A stretch of DNA of 64,000 bases. Origin: an uncultured Acetatifactor sp. GTDB lineage: Bacteria > Bacillota > Clostridia > Lachnospirales > Lachnospiraceae. This document shows, piece after piece, positions 50,708 through 59,434 of this stretch (position 1 is the first letter of the stretch; each line of letters starts with the position of its first letter). The notes below the pieces were generated by a model that was not told the origin of the DNA, did no database searches, and saw nothing but the letters and a program-made list of their open reading frames with translations. The stretch is taken from the NCBI GenBank assembly GCA_910584865.1, contig CAJUCE010000009.1:81914-145913 (forward strand), written 5' to 3'. A program made the position numbers and the translations under genes.

Positions 50708-51709
50708 ATGTACGATTTAATTATCATTGGCTCAGGTCCTGCCGGGCTCTCGGCCGCTGTATACGCCAAACGGGCGGCCCTTAATTTGCTGGTACTGGAG
50801 AAAAATCCCATGAGCGGCGGTCAGGTGCTGAATACCTACGAGGTGGACAACTATCTGGGTCTGCCGGCCATCAACGGCTTTGACATGGGTATGAAATTTA
50901 GAGAACATGCGGATAACCTGGGCGTGGAATTCAGGGAAGCATGCTGTCTGTCCATCGAAGACAAAGGGGCATGCAAAGTAGTCCGCACCGATGGCGGAGA
51001 TCTGGAGACCAAAACGATCATCCTGGCTACAGGCGCCGTCCACGCGCCTCTGGCAGTCCCCGGAGAAGAAAAGCTGAACGGGAAAGGGGTATCCTATTGC
51101 GCTACCTGTGATGGAGCCTTTTTCCGCGGCAAGAGCGTAGCGGTAGTGGGCGGCGGAGATGTAGCTCTGGAAGATGCCATCTATCTCTCCCGTCTCTGCG
51201 AAAAAGTCTATCTCATTCACAGAAGGGACGAGCTGCGGGGCGCCATGATTCTGCAGCAGGAATTAAAGAGCCTGGCCAATATAGAAATCCTCTACAGCCA
51301 TGTGGTAGAAGAAATCCAGGGAGAAGACGCCGTAAGTGGTATCCGTATCCGGAATCTGAAGACCGGCGAAACCTCCTCCCTGACGATGAACGGGGTCTTC
51401 GTGGCCGTGGGCATCCGTCCCGGCACGGAACTGGTCCGTTCTCTGGCGGACTGCGATGAGACAGGGTATATACTGGCCGGAGAGGACTGCGCCACCAGTA
51501 TGCCAGGGCTCTTCGCGGCAGGGGACGTGCGGAAAAAGCCCATCCGGCAGATCGTCACCGCAGTCGCCGACGGTGCGAATGCCGTGGCCTCCGTAGGCAA
51601 TTATCTGAAAGCTTCCGTAGAGAGTCCTTCTTCTATGGAAACACCTTCTATGAAAAGCCCCTCTTCCATAGAAAGCCGCTCTTCTATAGAAGGCCCCTCT
51701 TCCATATGA
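50708..51709 (+). CDS. trxB: thioredoxin reductase (NADPH)
   Basis: A 333-residue flavoprotein: FAD motif IIGSGPAGLSAAVYAKRA, redox pair in YCATCDGAFF, NADPH motif VAVVGGGDVALEDAIYLSRL with HRRDELRG, and the FAD-site GLFAAGDVRKKPIRQIVTA. It reduces thioredoxin. The enzyme core ends near residue 305; the last ~27 residues are an odd SPSSIE-type repeat from 18-bp tandem units. GGAGAAGAAAGT precedes the ATG. The stop overlaps the next gene as ATGA. Confidence 0.92.
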   Translation: MYDLIIIGSGPAGLSAAVYAKRAALNLLVLEKNPMSGGQVLNTYEVDNYLGLPAINGFDMGMKFREHADNLGVEFREACCLSIEDKGACKVVRTDGGDLETKTIILATGAVHAPLAVPGEEKLNGKGVSYCATCDGAFFRGKSVAVVGGGDVALEDAIYLSRLCEKVYLIHRRDELRGAMILQQELKSLANIEILYSHVVEEIQGEDAVSGIRIRNLKTGETSSLTMNGVFVAVGIRPGTELVRSLADCDETGYILAGEDCATSMPGLFAAGDVRKKPIRQIVTAVADGANAVASVGNYLKASVESPSSMETPSMKSPSSIESRSSIEGPSSI

Positions 51710-52446
51710 AAAACGGAAGCGGCAACCGGCCGCTGGCCCTGATCACAGGCGCTTCCAGAGGAATCGGAAAAGCGGCGGCTGAAATCTTCGCCCGCCACGG
51801 CTATAACCTGGTGCTGACCTGCCGTGACTCCATGTCGGCTCTGGAAGGTTTGGCGGAAAATCTGCAGAATGCCCATGGCATTTGCTGCCGGGCAATCCGC
51901 GCAGATATGGGAAGAGAGGAGGATGTGACCGAAATTTTTTCCTCCCTATGCACCCTTGACATCCTGGTGAACAATGCGGGAATCGCTTCTTTCGGCCTGC
52001 TCTCCCAGATGAGCGCCGAACAGTGGCGCCGGATTATGGCGGTGAATCTGGATTCCTGCTTTTATACCTGCCGTGCCGCCATTCCCCTTATGCTTCAGAA
52101 GCACAGCGGAAAGATCATCAATATCTCCTCGGTATGGGGAAGCCAGGGGGCCTCTATGGAAGTGGCTTATTCCGCGTCAAAGGGCGGGGTCAATGCCTTT
52201 ACCAAAGCACTGGCAAAAGAGCTGGCCCCCAGCAATATTCAGGTCAATGCCATTGCCTGCGGCTTCATCGACACCGACATGAACGCCGCACTGGATGCGG
52301 AAGCCAGGAATGCCCTTCGGGACGAGATTCCGGCGGACAGGTTCGGCACGCCGCAGGAGGCCGCGGAATTGATTTTTTCCATTGCCCATGCCCCCTCCTA
52401 TATGACCGGCCAGATCATAACAATAGACGGCGGATGGTTCACATAA
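51706..52446 (+). CDS. FabG-like SDR oxidoreductase
   Basis: A 246-residue short-chain dehydrogenase: cofactor motif TGASRGIGKAAAE, LVNNAGIASFG, Ser in INISSVWGSQ, the YSASKGG catalytic pair and a final GQIITIDGGW. It could be a 3-oxoacyl-ACP reductase or the EF-P 5-aminopentanone reductase (YmfI-type) found in Firmicutes; the lone position outside a fab operon slightly favours the latter. Its start overlaps the trxB stop by 4 nt. Confidence 0.82.
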   Translation: MKNGSGNRPLALITGASRGIGKAAAEIFARHGYNLVLTCRDSMSALEGLAENLQNAHGICCRAIRADMGREEDVTEIFSSLCTLDILVNNAGIASFGLLSQMSAEQWRRIMAVNLDSCFYTCRAAIPLMLQKHSGKIINISSVWGSQGASMEVAYSASKGGVNAFTKALAKELAPSNIQVNAIACGFIDTDMNAALDAEARNALRDEIPADRFGTPQEAAELIFSIAHAPSYMTGQIITIDGGWFT

Positions 52447-52464
52447 CCCATCCGCCGTTTTCTT
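52427..52464 (+). terminator. terminator at the end of the trxB-SDR operon
   Basis: ACGGCGGATGG and CCATCCGCCGT form an 11-bp stem that begins inside the last codons of the SDR gene; TTTTCTT follows. It also ends three bases before the convergent 88-residue gene. Confidence 0.8.
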
Positions 52465-52466
52465 AT

Positions 52467-52733
52467 CTACGAAAAGCTGTCCTTTTCTTCTTCCAATATT
52501 TCTTGTACGTCCGTCCCGGGCGCCAAAGAATCTACAATTTCCTGCATCTGTGTCTTTGTCCTGGCATCCTTGCAGCGCATTATGACTGCTTCCTTCTGAG
52601 CCTCGGTCAATGCCGCATATCCCTGCATGGCCGCATCGTTCATGATCAGCGACATACCGAAGCCCACAGGCAGATCGGAGAACAGACCTGCGCTGTAGCC
52701 GCTGCCTGTAATACCGCTTCCGTTAAAGTCCAT
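52467..52733 (-). CDS. 88-residue hypothetical protein
   Basis: Starts MDFNGSGITGSGYSAGLFSD with a Gly/Ser-rich front, then NDAAMQGYAALTEAQKEAVI and a helical acidic end (MQEIVDSLAPGTDVQEILEE). GAAAGGAGTGTGCGTTT precedes the ATG. Resembles small cytosolic proteins of Lachnospiraceae without assigned role; no membrane or export signal. Confidence 0.6.
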   Translation of the reverse strand: MDFNGSGITGSGYSAGLFSDLPVGFGMSLIMNDAAMQGYAALTEAQKEAVIMRCKDARTKTQMQEIVDSLAPGTDVQEILEEEKDSFS

Positions 52734-52868
52734 AAACGCACACTCCTTTCGTATTTTTCGCTCATTCTGAAAGAGGCCGTGCCTTCCAAAAAAGGCAGCG
52801 TCCTGTCAAAATGACCGTAATACAGAATGTGCAGTTTTCTCAATCTTTATTCCCGGGCAAATGGAAGG

Positions 52869-55409
52869 TTATTCCGCCTGCCATGCGGCAATTTTTTCTT
52901 CCGCATCCTCCGCGCTGCTGTAGCCATACATTTTTACACTGTTACTCATAGTATCATAGGCAGGATTTTTGCCACTGCGCGCATATTCCACAATATATCT
53001 TCCATATAATTCCAGCATTTTATCAGAATAAGTCCCCAGCTCTCCTCTTAGGTACGTCTCATAAGAGGTATCCTCCGCCGTATCCTCGTAGGTATGAATG
53101 TACCTTGCGTTGCCGGCCAGCGCAGGATAGCGGCGGCTGAATTCCTCCATCCAGCCCACCTGCAGCCCCACAATCTGCTCAATAATCGCCTTCTTCTCCT
53201 CCGACAATTCCGGAAAATGAGACTTGATCTCCTCATATTTCTCCGGTGCGGTACTCTCCATCATACGGCCGTACTTTTCTTCGATCAGATTATGTCCTCT
53301 GTGATATTCTCTGTAAAAATCATAGAGATACTGCCGAAGCATCGTTCTGTTCCAGGTCAGATACTGGCTCTTTCTCATGATGGAAAAGGTTCCCCAGTCA
53401 TTCTGGCAGCTGGCTCTGCCGCCCTCGTTTTTCACCTTGTCAAATGCCTCGAACTCCAGCCTGGCGATCTCTTCCGCCAGCACTTCCCGGCTCTTTGCCG
53501 CCAGGGATGCCTTATATACCAGCTCCTCGCTGTGCGCGTCCAGATAGGAATCCGTATCGCTGATTGCGCCTTCCCGATACAATTCTCCTGCAAAATATCC
53601 CGCCAGACGCTCTATGGCCCGGGCCGCCTCCGCTTCCCGCTTCGCCGATCCCGCAAACCCTGTACCGGACGCTGATACACACTCGTTCCCTTCCGCCGGT
53701 CCCGCTGACCTTGCGCCGGACGCCGCTACATCCGCCTTCCCTTCCGCCGGTCCCGCTGACCTTGCGCCGGACGCCACCCGCTTCGGCGCACCGTCTCCGC
53801 TCTCCTGCGCCGCACCCGCAATTTCCTCCAGCATCCCCGCAATCTCTCTGCCTGCCGCCGACTCCTGCAGACTGCGAAGCAGCCATTTGTCGTGGGGCGG
53901 ATACTTTCCTTCTATATAATGCTGCAGCTTCATGGCCTCCTTTATGCCCTCCCACAGCATCATATGGGCCGTCAGTCCATCTCCCCTGCCGGACATTCTG
54001 GGATAATTGTACTGCAACGTCTGAGCAAAACGGGCCGCGCTCTCCGCCAGCTTCAGATATCGTATCTCCTCCGGATAGCCCTTTTTCAATTGTTCTCTGA
54101 AAGCAGTGAAGATTCCCTCCTCATCCCGGAATATCTCTCCATTGACAACAGCCGCCAGAGACGCTTCTACTGTACTGCGCCAGTCGATTTCCTCATACTT
54201 TTCCGCCCCTGTGAGCTCCCGGTAAAAATCGGAAATCCGGATAACGCCCCGTCTGTTTCTCCCATTTACATGGGTTGCCCGGCTATAACCGTCCATCTCC
54301 CGGGGAAGCGTCTCATAAGCCTCCTGCAGCGCCGTTCCGATTTCCTCATAAACATCATCCGTAACCCACATACAGAAATCCGGTCCCCAGTCATGATCTC
54401 GGGAAGCCGCATCATCATAACCGAAGCAATCCGACCCTCTTCCGGCAAGTCCCACTGCAATTCTGCCTGTATATTCCGGAAATTGCCTTTCTATCATCGT
54501 CTTTCCGTATGTTTCATAATATTTCCGTGCCAGCCGCATTCCCAGACCAGTTTCCTGGTTCCCTGCCACACGCTCCTGCTGTCCTGCCGGCTCCGCACAT
54601 CCGCTTTTCTCTTCCGCCTGTGCCGCCTCTCTCTCGCAGGTCCGGAAATTTTCCCGCAATCTTTCATAATAGGCATTCCGCCCCAGAGATTTCTCCACTG
54701 TCTCCATGGCCTCTGCATAGTAGTCCCTGGCTTTTACAAAATCCCCTTCATGATAGCAGCAGGCGCCAAGAGTGGATAACGCCGCCGCGAAATGGCTGTC
54801 TGCCACATGCTCCTGCCTGAATATTTCTGCAGATTTCATGGCAAATGCATAAGCAGCTTCCCGCTCTCCCAACTGCATACAGGTCCCCGCCAGATTTGCA
54901 TATGTCACTGCGCACTCATAGGCCGCCCCGTTTTTCTCCGCAATGGCCAGCGCTTCCAGCTGCCGCTCCTTTGCCTGGGCATAATTTCCCATTTCCTGAT
55001 ACAGAAGACTGATATTATTTTTCAAGCCTGCCATCAGCATATGATCCGCCGGCAGCTGCCGGTCATAGATCGCCTGCACCTGATTATAGTAGTCCAGAGA
55101 TTCTTCCAGGTTCCCACAGGCCCGGTAAGCAGTGGCCGTATTGAGTAATGTCGTAGCGTAGGGAATCGTCCCCTCCAGCCCCATCCGCTTCGCCTGAGCA
55201 ATGGCCTGAGCCGATATTCGATAAACCATCTCCGGCTGGCTGATCTCCCGATAATAGCCGATGAGTTCGTTCAGAAGCTGCAGCAGGACGGCATCATCCC
55301 CCTCTTCCACAGCCTTCTCCGCCGACTGCAGCATAAGCCGCTCCGCCTCTTCTGCCTTATTCTCCTCAAATAGCGCATCTACCTTCTTTAAAATATTCTG
55401 AATATCCAC
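52869..55409 (-). CDS. TPR-DUF4037-DUF4125 fusion protein
   Basis: An 846-residue protein. Residues 1-260 are about six tetratricopeptide repeats (LLNTATAYRACGNLEESLDY, NNISLLYQEMGNYAQAKERQ and so on). Residues ~285-560 match DUF4037, a nucleotidyltransferase-like fold with GLAGRGSDCFGYDDAASRDHD and WGPDFCMWV. The last ~210 match DUF4125 (LEFEAFDKVKNEGGRASCQN and SIMRKSQYLTWNR). Between the two DUFs a linker contains tandem ASGARSAGPAEG repeats. Family role is unknown; nucleotidyl transfer is suggested by the GS...D..D pattern. Confidence 0.85.
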   Translation of the reverse strand: MDIQNILKKVDALFEENKAEEAERLMLQSAEKAVEEGDDAVLLQLLNELIGYYREISQPEMVYRISAQAIAQAKRMGLEGTIPYATTLLNTATAYRACGNLEESLDYYNQVQAIYDRQLPADHMLMAGLKNNISLLYQEMGNYAQAKERQLEALAIAEKNGAAYECAVTYANLAGTCMQLGEREAAYAFAMKSAEIFRQEHVADSHFAAALSTLGACCYHEGDFVKARDYYAEAMETVEKSLGRNAYYERLRENFRTCEREAAQAEEKSGCAEPAGQQERVAGNQETGLGMRLARKYYETYGKTMIERQFPEYTGRIAVGLAGRGSDCFGYDDAASRDHDWGPDFCMWVTDDVYEEIGTALQEAYETLPREMDGYSRATHVNGRNRRGVIRISDFYRELTGAEKYEEIDWRSTVEASLAAVVNGEIFRDEEGIFTAFREQLKKGYPEEIRYLKLAESAARFAQTLQYNYPRMSGRGDGLTAHMMLWEGIKEAMKLQHYIEGKYPPHDKWLLRSLQESAAGREIAGMLEEIAGAAQESGDGAPKRVASGARSAGPAEGKADVAASGARSAGPAEGNECVSASGTGFAGSAKREAEAARAIERLAGYFAGELYREGAISDTDSYLDAHSEELVYKASLAAKSREVLAEEIARLEFEAFDKVKNEGGRASCQNDWGTFSIMRKSQYLTWNRTMLRQYLYDFYREYHRGHNLIEEKYGRMMESTAPEKYEEIKSHFPELSEEKKAIIEQIVGLQVGWMEEFSRRYPALAGNARYIHTYEDTAEDTSYETYLRGELGTYSDKMLELYGRYIVEYARSGKNPAYDTMSNSVKMYGYSSAEDAEEKIAAWQAE

Positions 55410-55454
55410 TTCCCCATTCTCCTTTTCTCTTTCCAGACCCGTCCGCCCTGCGCA

Positions 55455-55997
55455 TTACCGATCCCTCCTGCGCATGACGATGGTCATGATCTGCATTGCG
55501 ATCCATCCGCTGCCGATTCCGCTGATCACGCCGAAGAGTACGTCCGTAGGATAATGTACCCCCACATACAGACGCGACAATCCGATGAGCCCTGCCAGAA
55601 TCAACGCCGGCACCCCGAACCGCTTCGGAAGCTCTCTGTACAAAACCCACGCCGCGGCAAACGAACTTCCGGTATGGCCCGAAGGGAAGGAAGGATCCCA
55701 TTGTCTCCCGATCAACGGCGTCAATCCCTCCAGCAGATCATAGGGCCGCACCCTTCCCACCAGATTTTTCAGGAGTACATTATTAATCAGAAGCGATACC
55801 ACCAGCGCCAGCAGACTTGTCATCCCTGCCCGCCTGGTCTTGTCCGGAATCATCAGGCCGAGAGAAAGCAGCACCCATATAATCGCCCCGTTTCCCAGTG
55901 TGGTAATCAGGATCAACACCGGATTCAGCACTGGATTCCTGACCATATCCTGAAAAAATAATAAAATCTCCCGCTCCAGCTCCAGGATCCCCTCCAT
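55455..55997 (-). CDS. PAP2-family membrane phosphatase
   Basis: A 180-residue protein with about five membrane helices and all three acid-phosphatase motifs: KNLVGRVRP, PSFPSGHTGSS and SRLYVGVHYPTDVLFG. Likely acts on undecaprenyl diphosphate or phosphatidyl lipids at the membrane. A weak GAGGTATGG-like context precedes the ATG. It lies 45 nt upstream of the TPR-DUF4037 gene in the same direction. Confidence 0.88.
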   Translation of the reverse strand: MEGILELEREILLFFQDMVRNPVLNPVLILITTLGNGAIIWVLLSLGLMIPDKTRRAGMTSLLALVVSLLINNVLLKNLVGRVRPYDLLEGLTPLIGRQWDPSFPSGHTGSSFAAAWVLYRELPKRFGVPALILAGLIGLSRLYVGVHYPTDVLFGVISGIGSGWIAMQIMTIVMRRRDR

Positions 55998-56027
55998 ACC
56001 TCATTCCGCCTTTCTTATGACTGTCTG

Positions 56028-56252
56028 CTATTTCTTCAAAAATCCTTTCAAGGCATCCACCGTATCGGATACTTTATCCGCCGTCAGCTTTGCCTTCACG
56101 CCCTGGATTACCTGGTTAATCACATCCTCCGGCAAATCTACACCCAGGACATTCTCCAATGCCTTCACGGGGTCCTTCTGAAACTGTTCCTGAAGCCCCT
56201 TGTCCTTTGTAATCTTCTCCACCGCTTTCGTAATCTGCTCTTTTACGTCCAT
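56028..56252 (-). CDS. 74-residue helical protein, DUF unknown
   Basis: Starts MDVKEQITKAVEKITKDKGL, continues QEQFQKDPVKALENVLGVDL, PEDVINQVIQGVKAKLT and ends DALKGFLKK. AAAAAGGAGAAAAGAA precedes the ATG. The DPxxALExxLGVxLPEDV pattern is reminiscent of NHLP/Nif11 leader-type proteins, but there is no Gly-Gly cleavage core and no maturation gene nearby, so it is called only as a small conserved-looking protein. Confidence 0.6.
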   Translation of the reverse strand: MDVKEQITKAVEKITKDKGLQEQFQKDPVKALENVLGVDLPEDVINQVIQGVKAKLTADKVSDTVDALKGFLKK

Positions 56253-56369
56253 TTCTTTTCTCCTTTTTATTTAATTCCCACAGCAATACACAGCCGCCCA
56301 CCTGTCATCCGGGGTATTGCGGGGATCTTACACTTATTGCATGCAAAGCTTCTGGCGTGTACAGTGATT

Positions 56370-58040
56370 TTATTGTATACAATGGTCCTTCTGTATACGC
56401 CGCTTTGCCGATCGCATGAAAGCGACTAATCTATCCCGGCTTACCATAAATCCATATGCCGCATGAGGCATGGCCAGCACCAGATAAGGATAGGCATACC
56501 TGCTCTTTGCTTCCCAGATGGCGGTAAACAGAAAGCCTCCCACCAAAATCAGTCCGGGCAGATAGCGCTGTGCATCTTCCTTTTTCACCAAGAATGCCAG
56601 GAACCCTGCCAGCATCATAAAATACAGCACTGCCTGATAACGGTCCATAAACCCGTAAAGGAGATCCTGTCTTAGACCGGTGTAGAGACTTCTCACCCAC
56701 CAGTGTCCTCTCACATCCCGGGTCATGGCGAAAACGCAGTAGGAAGGCTCATTCCACTGGCACAGCTGCTTTTCCTTGAAAAAACGGAACATCTCCCCCG
56801 GCTCCCCGGCCCAGTATTCCATCCTGGCCCTGATATCTTCCATGGCCGCCGCACTGGCCCGTTCGGGATCCTGATCGCAATCGTGAAAAAGATACCAGTT
56901 ATAACCGCTGTACCCTCCCGGTCCCATGGTATCGGCTACATCCTCCTGCAAGCCCATGGCAATCCACAGCAAGGCAGGCGTCCCTTCATGCAGATTGGTC
57001 CCAACCTGCTCTTCCAGCCTGGCTGTAAATACAGCCTGCCCCGCCCAGAGGAGCAACCCCAGGGCGGCCATGGCCGCAAGCCTCCCCGCCTTCCTGTTCT
57101 TAAGAACCAGCAATCCTTCAAGAATCACCATGGCAATCCAGATGATCAACGTACTCCCGCGAACAAGACAGCCCAGCAACAAGGTAAGGCCAAGCAGCAG
57201 CCACAAAGCGCCGCTTTGCAGCCTCCTTTTTCCCGCAGATTCCCGGCTCTCCCCGTCCCTCCGGTTCAGCACCAGAAAAATCCAGCCCGAACAGACGGCC
57301 GCGCAGATGCTGATCATTTCTCCATAAACAAACTGTGTATATAAATATATCGGCAAAAAGAGAATCATCGATAACAGATAGATGCATTCCGTCTCTCCCC
57401 TGTGAAAAAGCTCTCTGGTAATATGAAATCCCGCATATAAGGTCAGCCCCGCGCACAGAGCATTCCCATATTGGAGCATCTGCGGGCTGCTGTTTCCTGT
57501 GAGCCTGAAAATCCAGGCGAAAACAGACGCCAGATTCAGCTGATAGGGATAAGCATTAAAATAACCATAGGATCGTACCGGCTCCAGGTTGCCCTCATAG
57601 AGATTCACCGCCGCATAATAGACTGCCTGTTGGTCCGTCATGGGAAAGTTATCCGCAGCCCCGATCAGGAAAAACGAAAATGCGGTAACAAATACTGCCC
57701 CGGCCGCCGCCATTCCGTGAATCCATCTTTCGTTCAGCCGCCGCGCCACAAATAGAATGCCCTCCGCAAACAACATAAAAAGCATCATTCCAAGCAGCGA
57801 CATCCCGAGGCTGTCTTTTTCTATGATAAGAGCCTCCGTGTCCGTGATCACCTTCACAGTGTAAAGCCATGAGTACAGCGTTAAAAACAGGAAAATCAAT
57901 AAGCCCATGACCGCGATTCCCCGCAGTGCCAGCCGCTGTATTTTCTCCATGAAGCTCCCCTTGTCCATAGATACGTCTTTTTCCATGGACATGTCCTTTT
58001 CCGTTGAAAGTTCCTTTCTCATTACGTTTTTCTTCTCCAT
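56370..58040 (-). CDS. polytopic membrane protein, GT39/PMT-like glycosyltransferase candidate
   Basis: About 556 residues with some 12 membrane helices and the layout of lipid-linked-sugar glycosyltransferases: an acidic first loop (IGAADNFPMTDQQAVYYAAV), a Tyr-rich ECIYLLSMILFLPIYLYTQF, and the C-terminal AIWEAKSRYAYPYLVLAMPH. Start is uncertain: ATG 58040 has AGAAGGAAC upstream; ATG 57950, just before the first helix, has AAGGGGAGC; the open frame extends to 58157. The N-terminal cytoplasmic part contains short repeats (STEKDMSMEKDVSMDKG). Likely adds a sugar to a wall polymer or protein (inference). Confidence 0.7.
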   Translation of the reverse strand: MEKKNVMRKELSTEKDMSMEKDVSMDKGSFMEKIQRLALRGIAVMGLLIFLFLTLYSWLYTVKVITDTEALIIEKDSLGMSLLGMMLFMLFAEGILFVARRLNERWIHGMAAAGAVFVTAFSFFLIGAADNFPMTDQQAVYYAAVNLYEGNLEPVRSYGYFNAYPYQLNLASVFAWIFRLTGNSSPQMLQYGNALCAGLTLYAGFHITRELFHRGETECIYLLSMILFLPIYLYTQFVYGEMISICAAVCSGWIFLVLNRRDGESRESAGKRRLQSGALWLLLGLTLLLGCLVRGSTLIIWIAMVILEGLLVLKNRKAGRLAAMAALGLLLWAGQAVFTARLEEQVGTNLHEGTPALLWIAMGLQEDVADTMGPGGYSGYNWYLFHDCDQDPERASAAAMEDIRARMEYWAGEPGEMFRFFKEKQLCQWNEPSYCVFAMTRDVRGHWWVRSLYTGLRQDLLYGFMDRYQAVLYFMMLAGFLAFLVKKEDAQRYLPGLILVGGFLFTAIWEAKSRYAYPYLVLAMPHAAYGFMVSRDRLVAFMRSAKRRIQKDHCIQ

Positions 58041-58223
58041 TGTCACATGTTCCTTCTCCGATCCGTCCGATTTTTCCGATAATCCTTCCCGGGAAAAATC
58101 CATATTGAAAAAAGCTATCGAAAAAAATTTGAAATTCATGAAAAAAACTGTTGGCAAATCGAAGGATAAGTGCTATAATAGCTTTTGTCAGGAGAGAAAA
58201 GCCAATTTCCTTCTGTACAACAG

Positions 58224-58294
58224 GCAGATATAGTATATCGGTAGTACATCAGCTTCCCAAGCTGAGGGGGTGGGTTCGACTCCCATTATCTGCT
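58224..58294 (+). tRNA. tRNA-Gly(CCC)
   Basis: Acceptor arms GCAGATA / TATCTGC, anticodon stem TCAGC / GCTGA with loop TTCCCAA (anticodon CCC), T-arm TGGG-TTCGACT-CCCA, discriminator T. The CCA end is not encoded. Followed by a terminator. No element end abuts it. Confidence 0.92.
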
Positions 58295-58307
58295 TCTCAT
58301 GTGGTTG

Positions 58308-58342
58308 CCGCACATTTTCCGTCATGTTAATGTGCGGTTTTT
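58308..58342 (+). terminator. terminator after tRNA-Gly
   Basis: CCGCACAT and ATGTGCGG form a stem followed by TTTTT, 14 bases beyond the tRNA. Confidence 0.8.
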
Positions 58343-58435
58343 ATTTCTGTATTTTGCCGGGAGCAAGATTCCCGCCTGTACCGTGCTGCTGCAGCTCTTA
58401 CATATGACTGCCTCTCCCCGACGTTCTTCCTGCAC

Positions 58436-58802
58436 CGTCGATTCTGCGGATCTTGCGTCTGTCAGCTCTCCCACGGCCACATCACTGCACCTCGACTCTA
58501 TGGCCCTTGTGTCTGTCGGTTTTCTCACTGGCTACACTGCTGCACCTCGACTCTACGGCACTTGCGTCTGTCAGCTCTCCCACGGCCACATCACTGCACC
58601 TCGACTCTATGGCCCTTGTGTCTGTCGGTTTTCTCACTGGCTACACTGCTGCACCTCGACTCTACGGCACTTGCGTCTGTCGGTTTTCCCACTGGCTACA
58701 CTACTGCACCATCGATTCTGTCGCCCTTGTGTCTGTCAGTTCTCCCGCTGGCCGCACTACTGCGCCGCTGCCTCTGCGGCTCTTACGTCTGTCAGCTCTC
58801 CC
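58436..58802. repeat. minisatellite of alternating 54/55-bp units
   Basis: About seven units each containing CTTGYGTCTGTCRGYTYTC, starting near 58452, 58506, 58561, 58615, 58670, 58724 and 58779. Units 1-2 and 3-4 are an almost exact 109-bp duplication. The array runs into the last codons of the metallophosphoesterase gene. The frame shifts between 54- and 55-bp units argue against a translated role. Confidence 0.85.
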
Positions 58803-59391
58803 CAGATCCGCCTTCCTGCGCCGCTGCGCCGTCCTTCTGCGCTGCCACAATCTCCTCCAGCGTCCTTGGCGTATAATCCATATAAGACATCATGGCCCCG
58901 CAGTTATACATTTCGCAAGGTTTATCATACAGCGCCCCCATCTCATATTTAACACGCTCCATCATACTCCACTCGAACCCCGTATGGACATGCCCGTACA
59001 GATGGTACCAGCCATAATAATGATGATTAAAGCAGGGAATCGGATAATGACAGAGCACAATCCCCTTACCCTCCGACAATGCCAGCTCCTTATAATCCTT
59101 AATCTCCGCGAAAAGGGACTGCAGTTCTCTGTTTTTCAATATCTTTTTATCATGATTCCCCACTATCAGATGCTTAATGCCATTCAGAGATTTGACAATC
59201 TGAATCGTTTTGCTGGCATTGTACCAGCTGATATCCCCCAGTATATAGATATCATCCTCCATACCCACCGCATCATTCCATCGCTCTATCAATACGGCAT
59301 CATGCGCTTCAATGTTCGGAAAGGGTCTGTTGTCAAATGCCAGCACATTCTCATGGCCGAAATGGGTATCCGCTATAAAATAAGATGCCAT
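58792..59391 (-). CDS. metallophosphoesterase
   Basis: A 199-residue calcineurin-like phosphoesterase: SYFIADTHFGHENVLAFDNR, YILGDISWYN, HLIVGNHDKKIL, VLCHYPIP and YHLYGHVHTGFEW supply all metal ligands. GAGGAGGTTAGA precedes ATG 59391; a 222-residue reading is upstream noise. Substrate unknown. The C-terminus (AAQKDGAAAQEGGSGES) runs into the minisatellite, suggesting the repeats have changed the gene end. Confidence 0.85.
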   Translation of the reverse strand: MASYFIADTHFGHENVLAFDNRPFPNIEAHDAVLIERWNDAVGMEDDIYILGDISWYNASKTIQIVKSLNGIKHLIVGNHDKKILKNRELQSLFAEIKDYKELALSEGKGIVLCHYPIPCFNHHYYGWYHLYGHVHTGFEWSMMERVKYEMGALYDKPCEMYNCGAMMSYMDYTPRTLEEIVAAQKDGAAAQEGGSGES

Positions 59392-59434
59392 TCTAACCTC
59401 CTCTATGGTCAAATTACAGACAGCAGGAGCGATA

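Noticed and set aside
58224..58294. tRNA-Gly as the attachment site of the element
   Set aside because: The element's apparent edge is 11 kb away, and the sequence after the tRNA is its own terminator.
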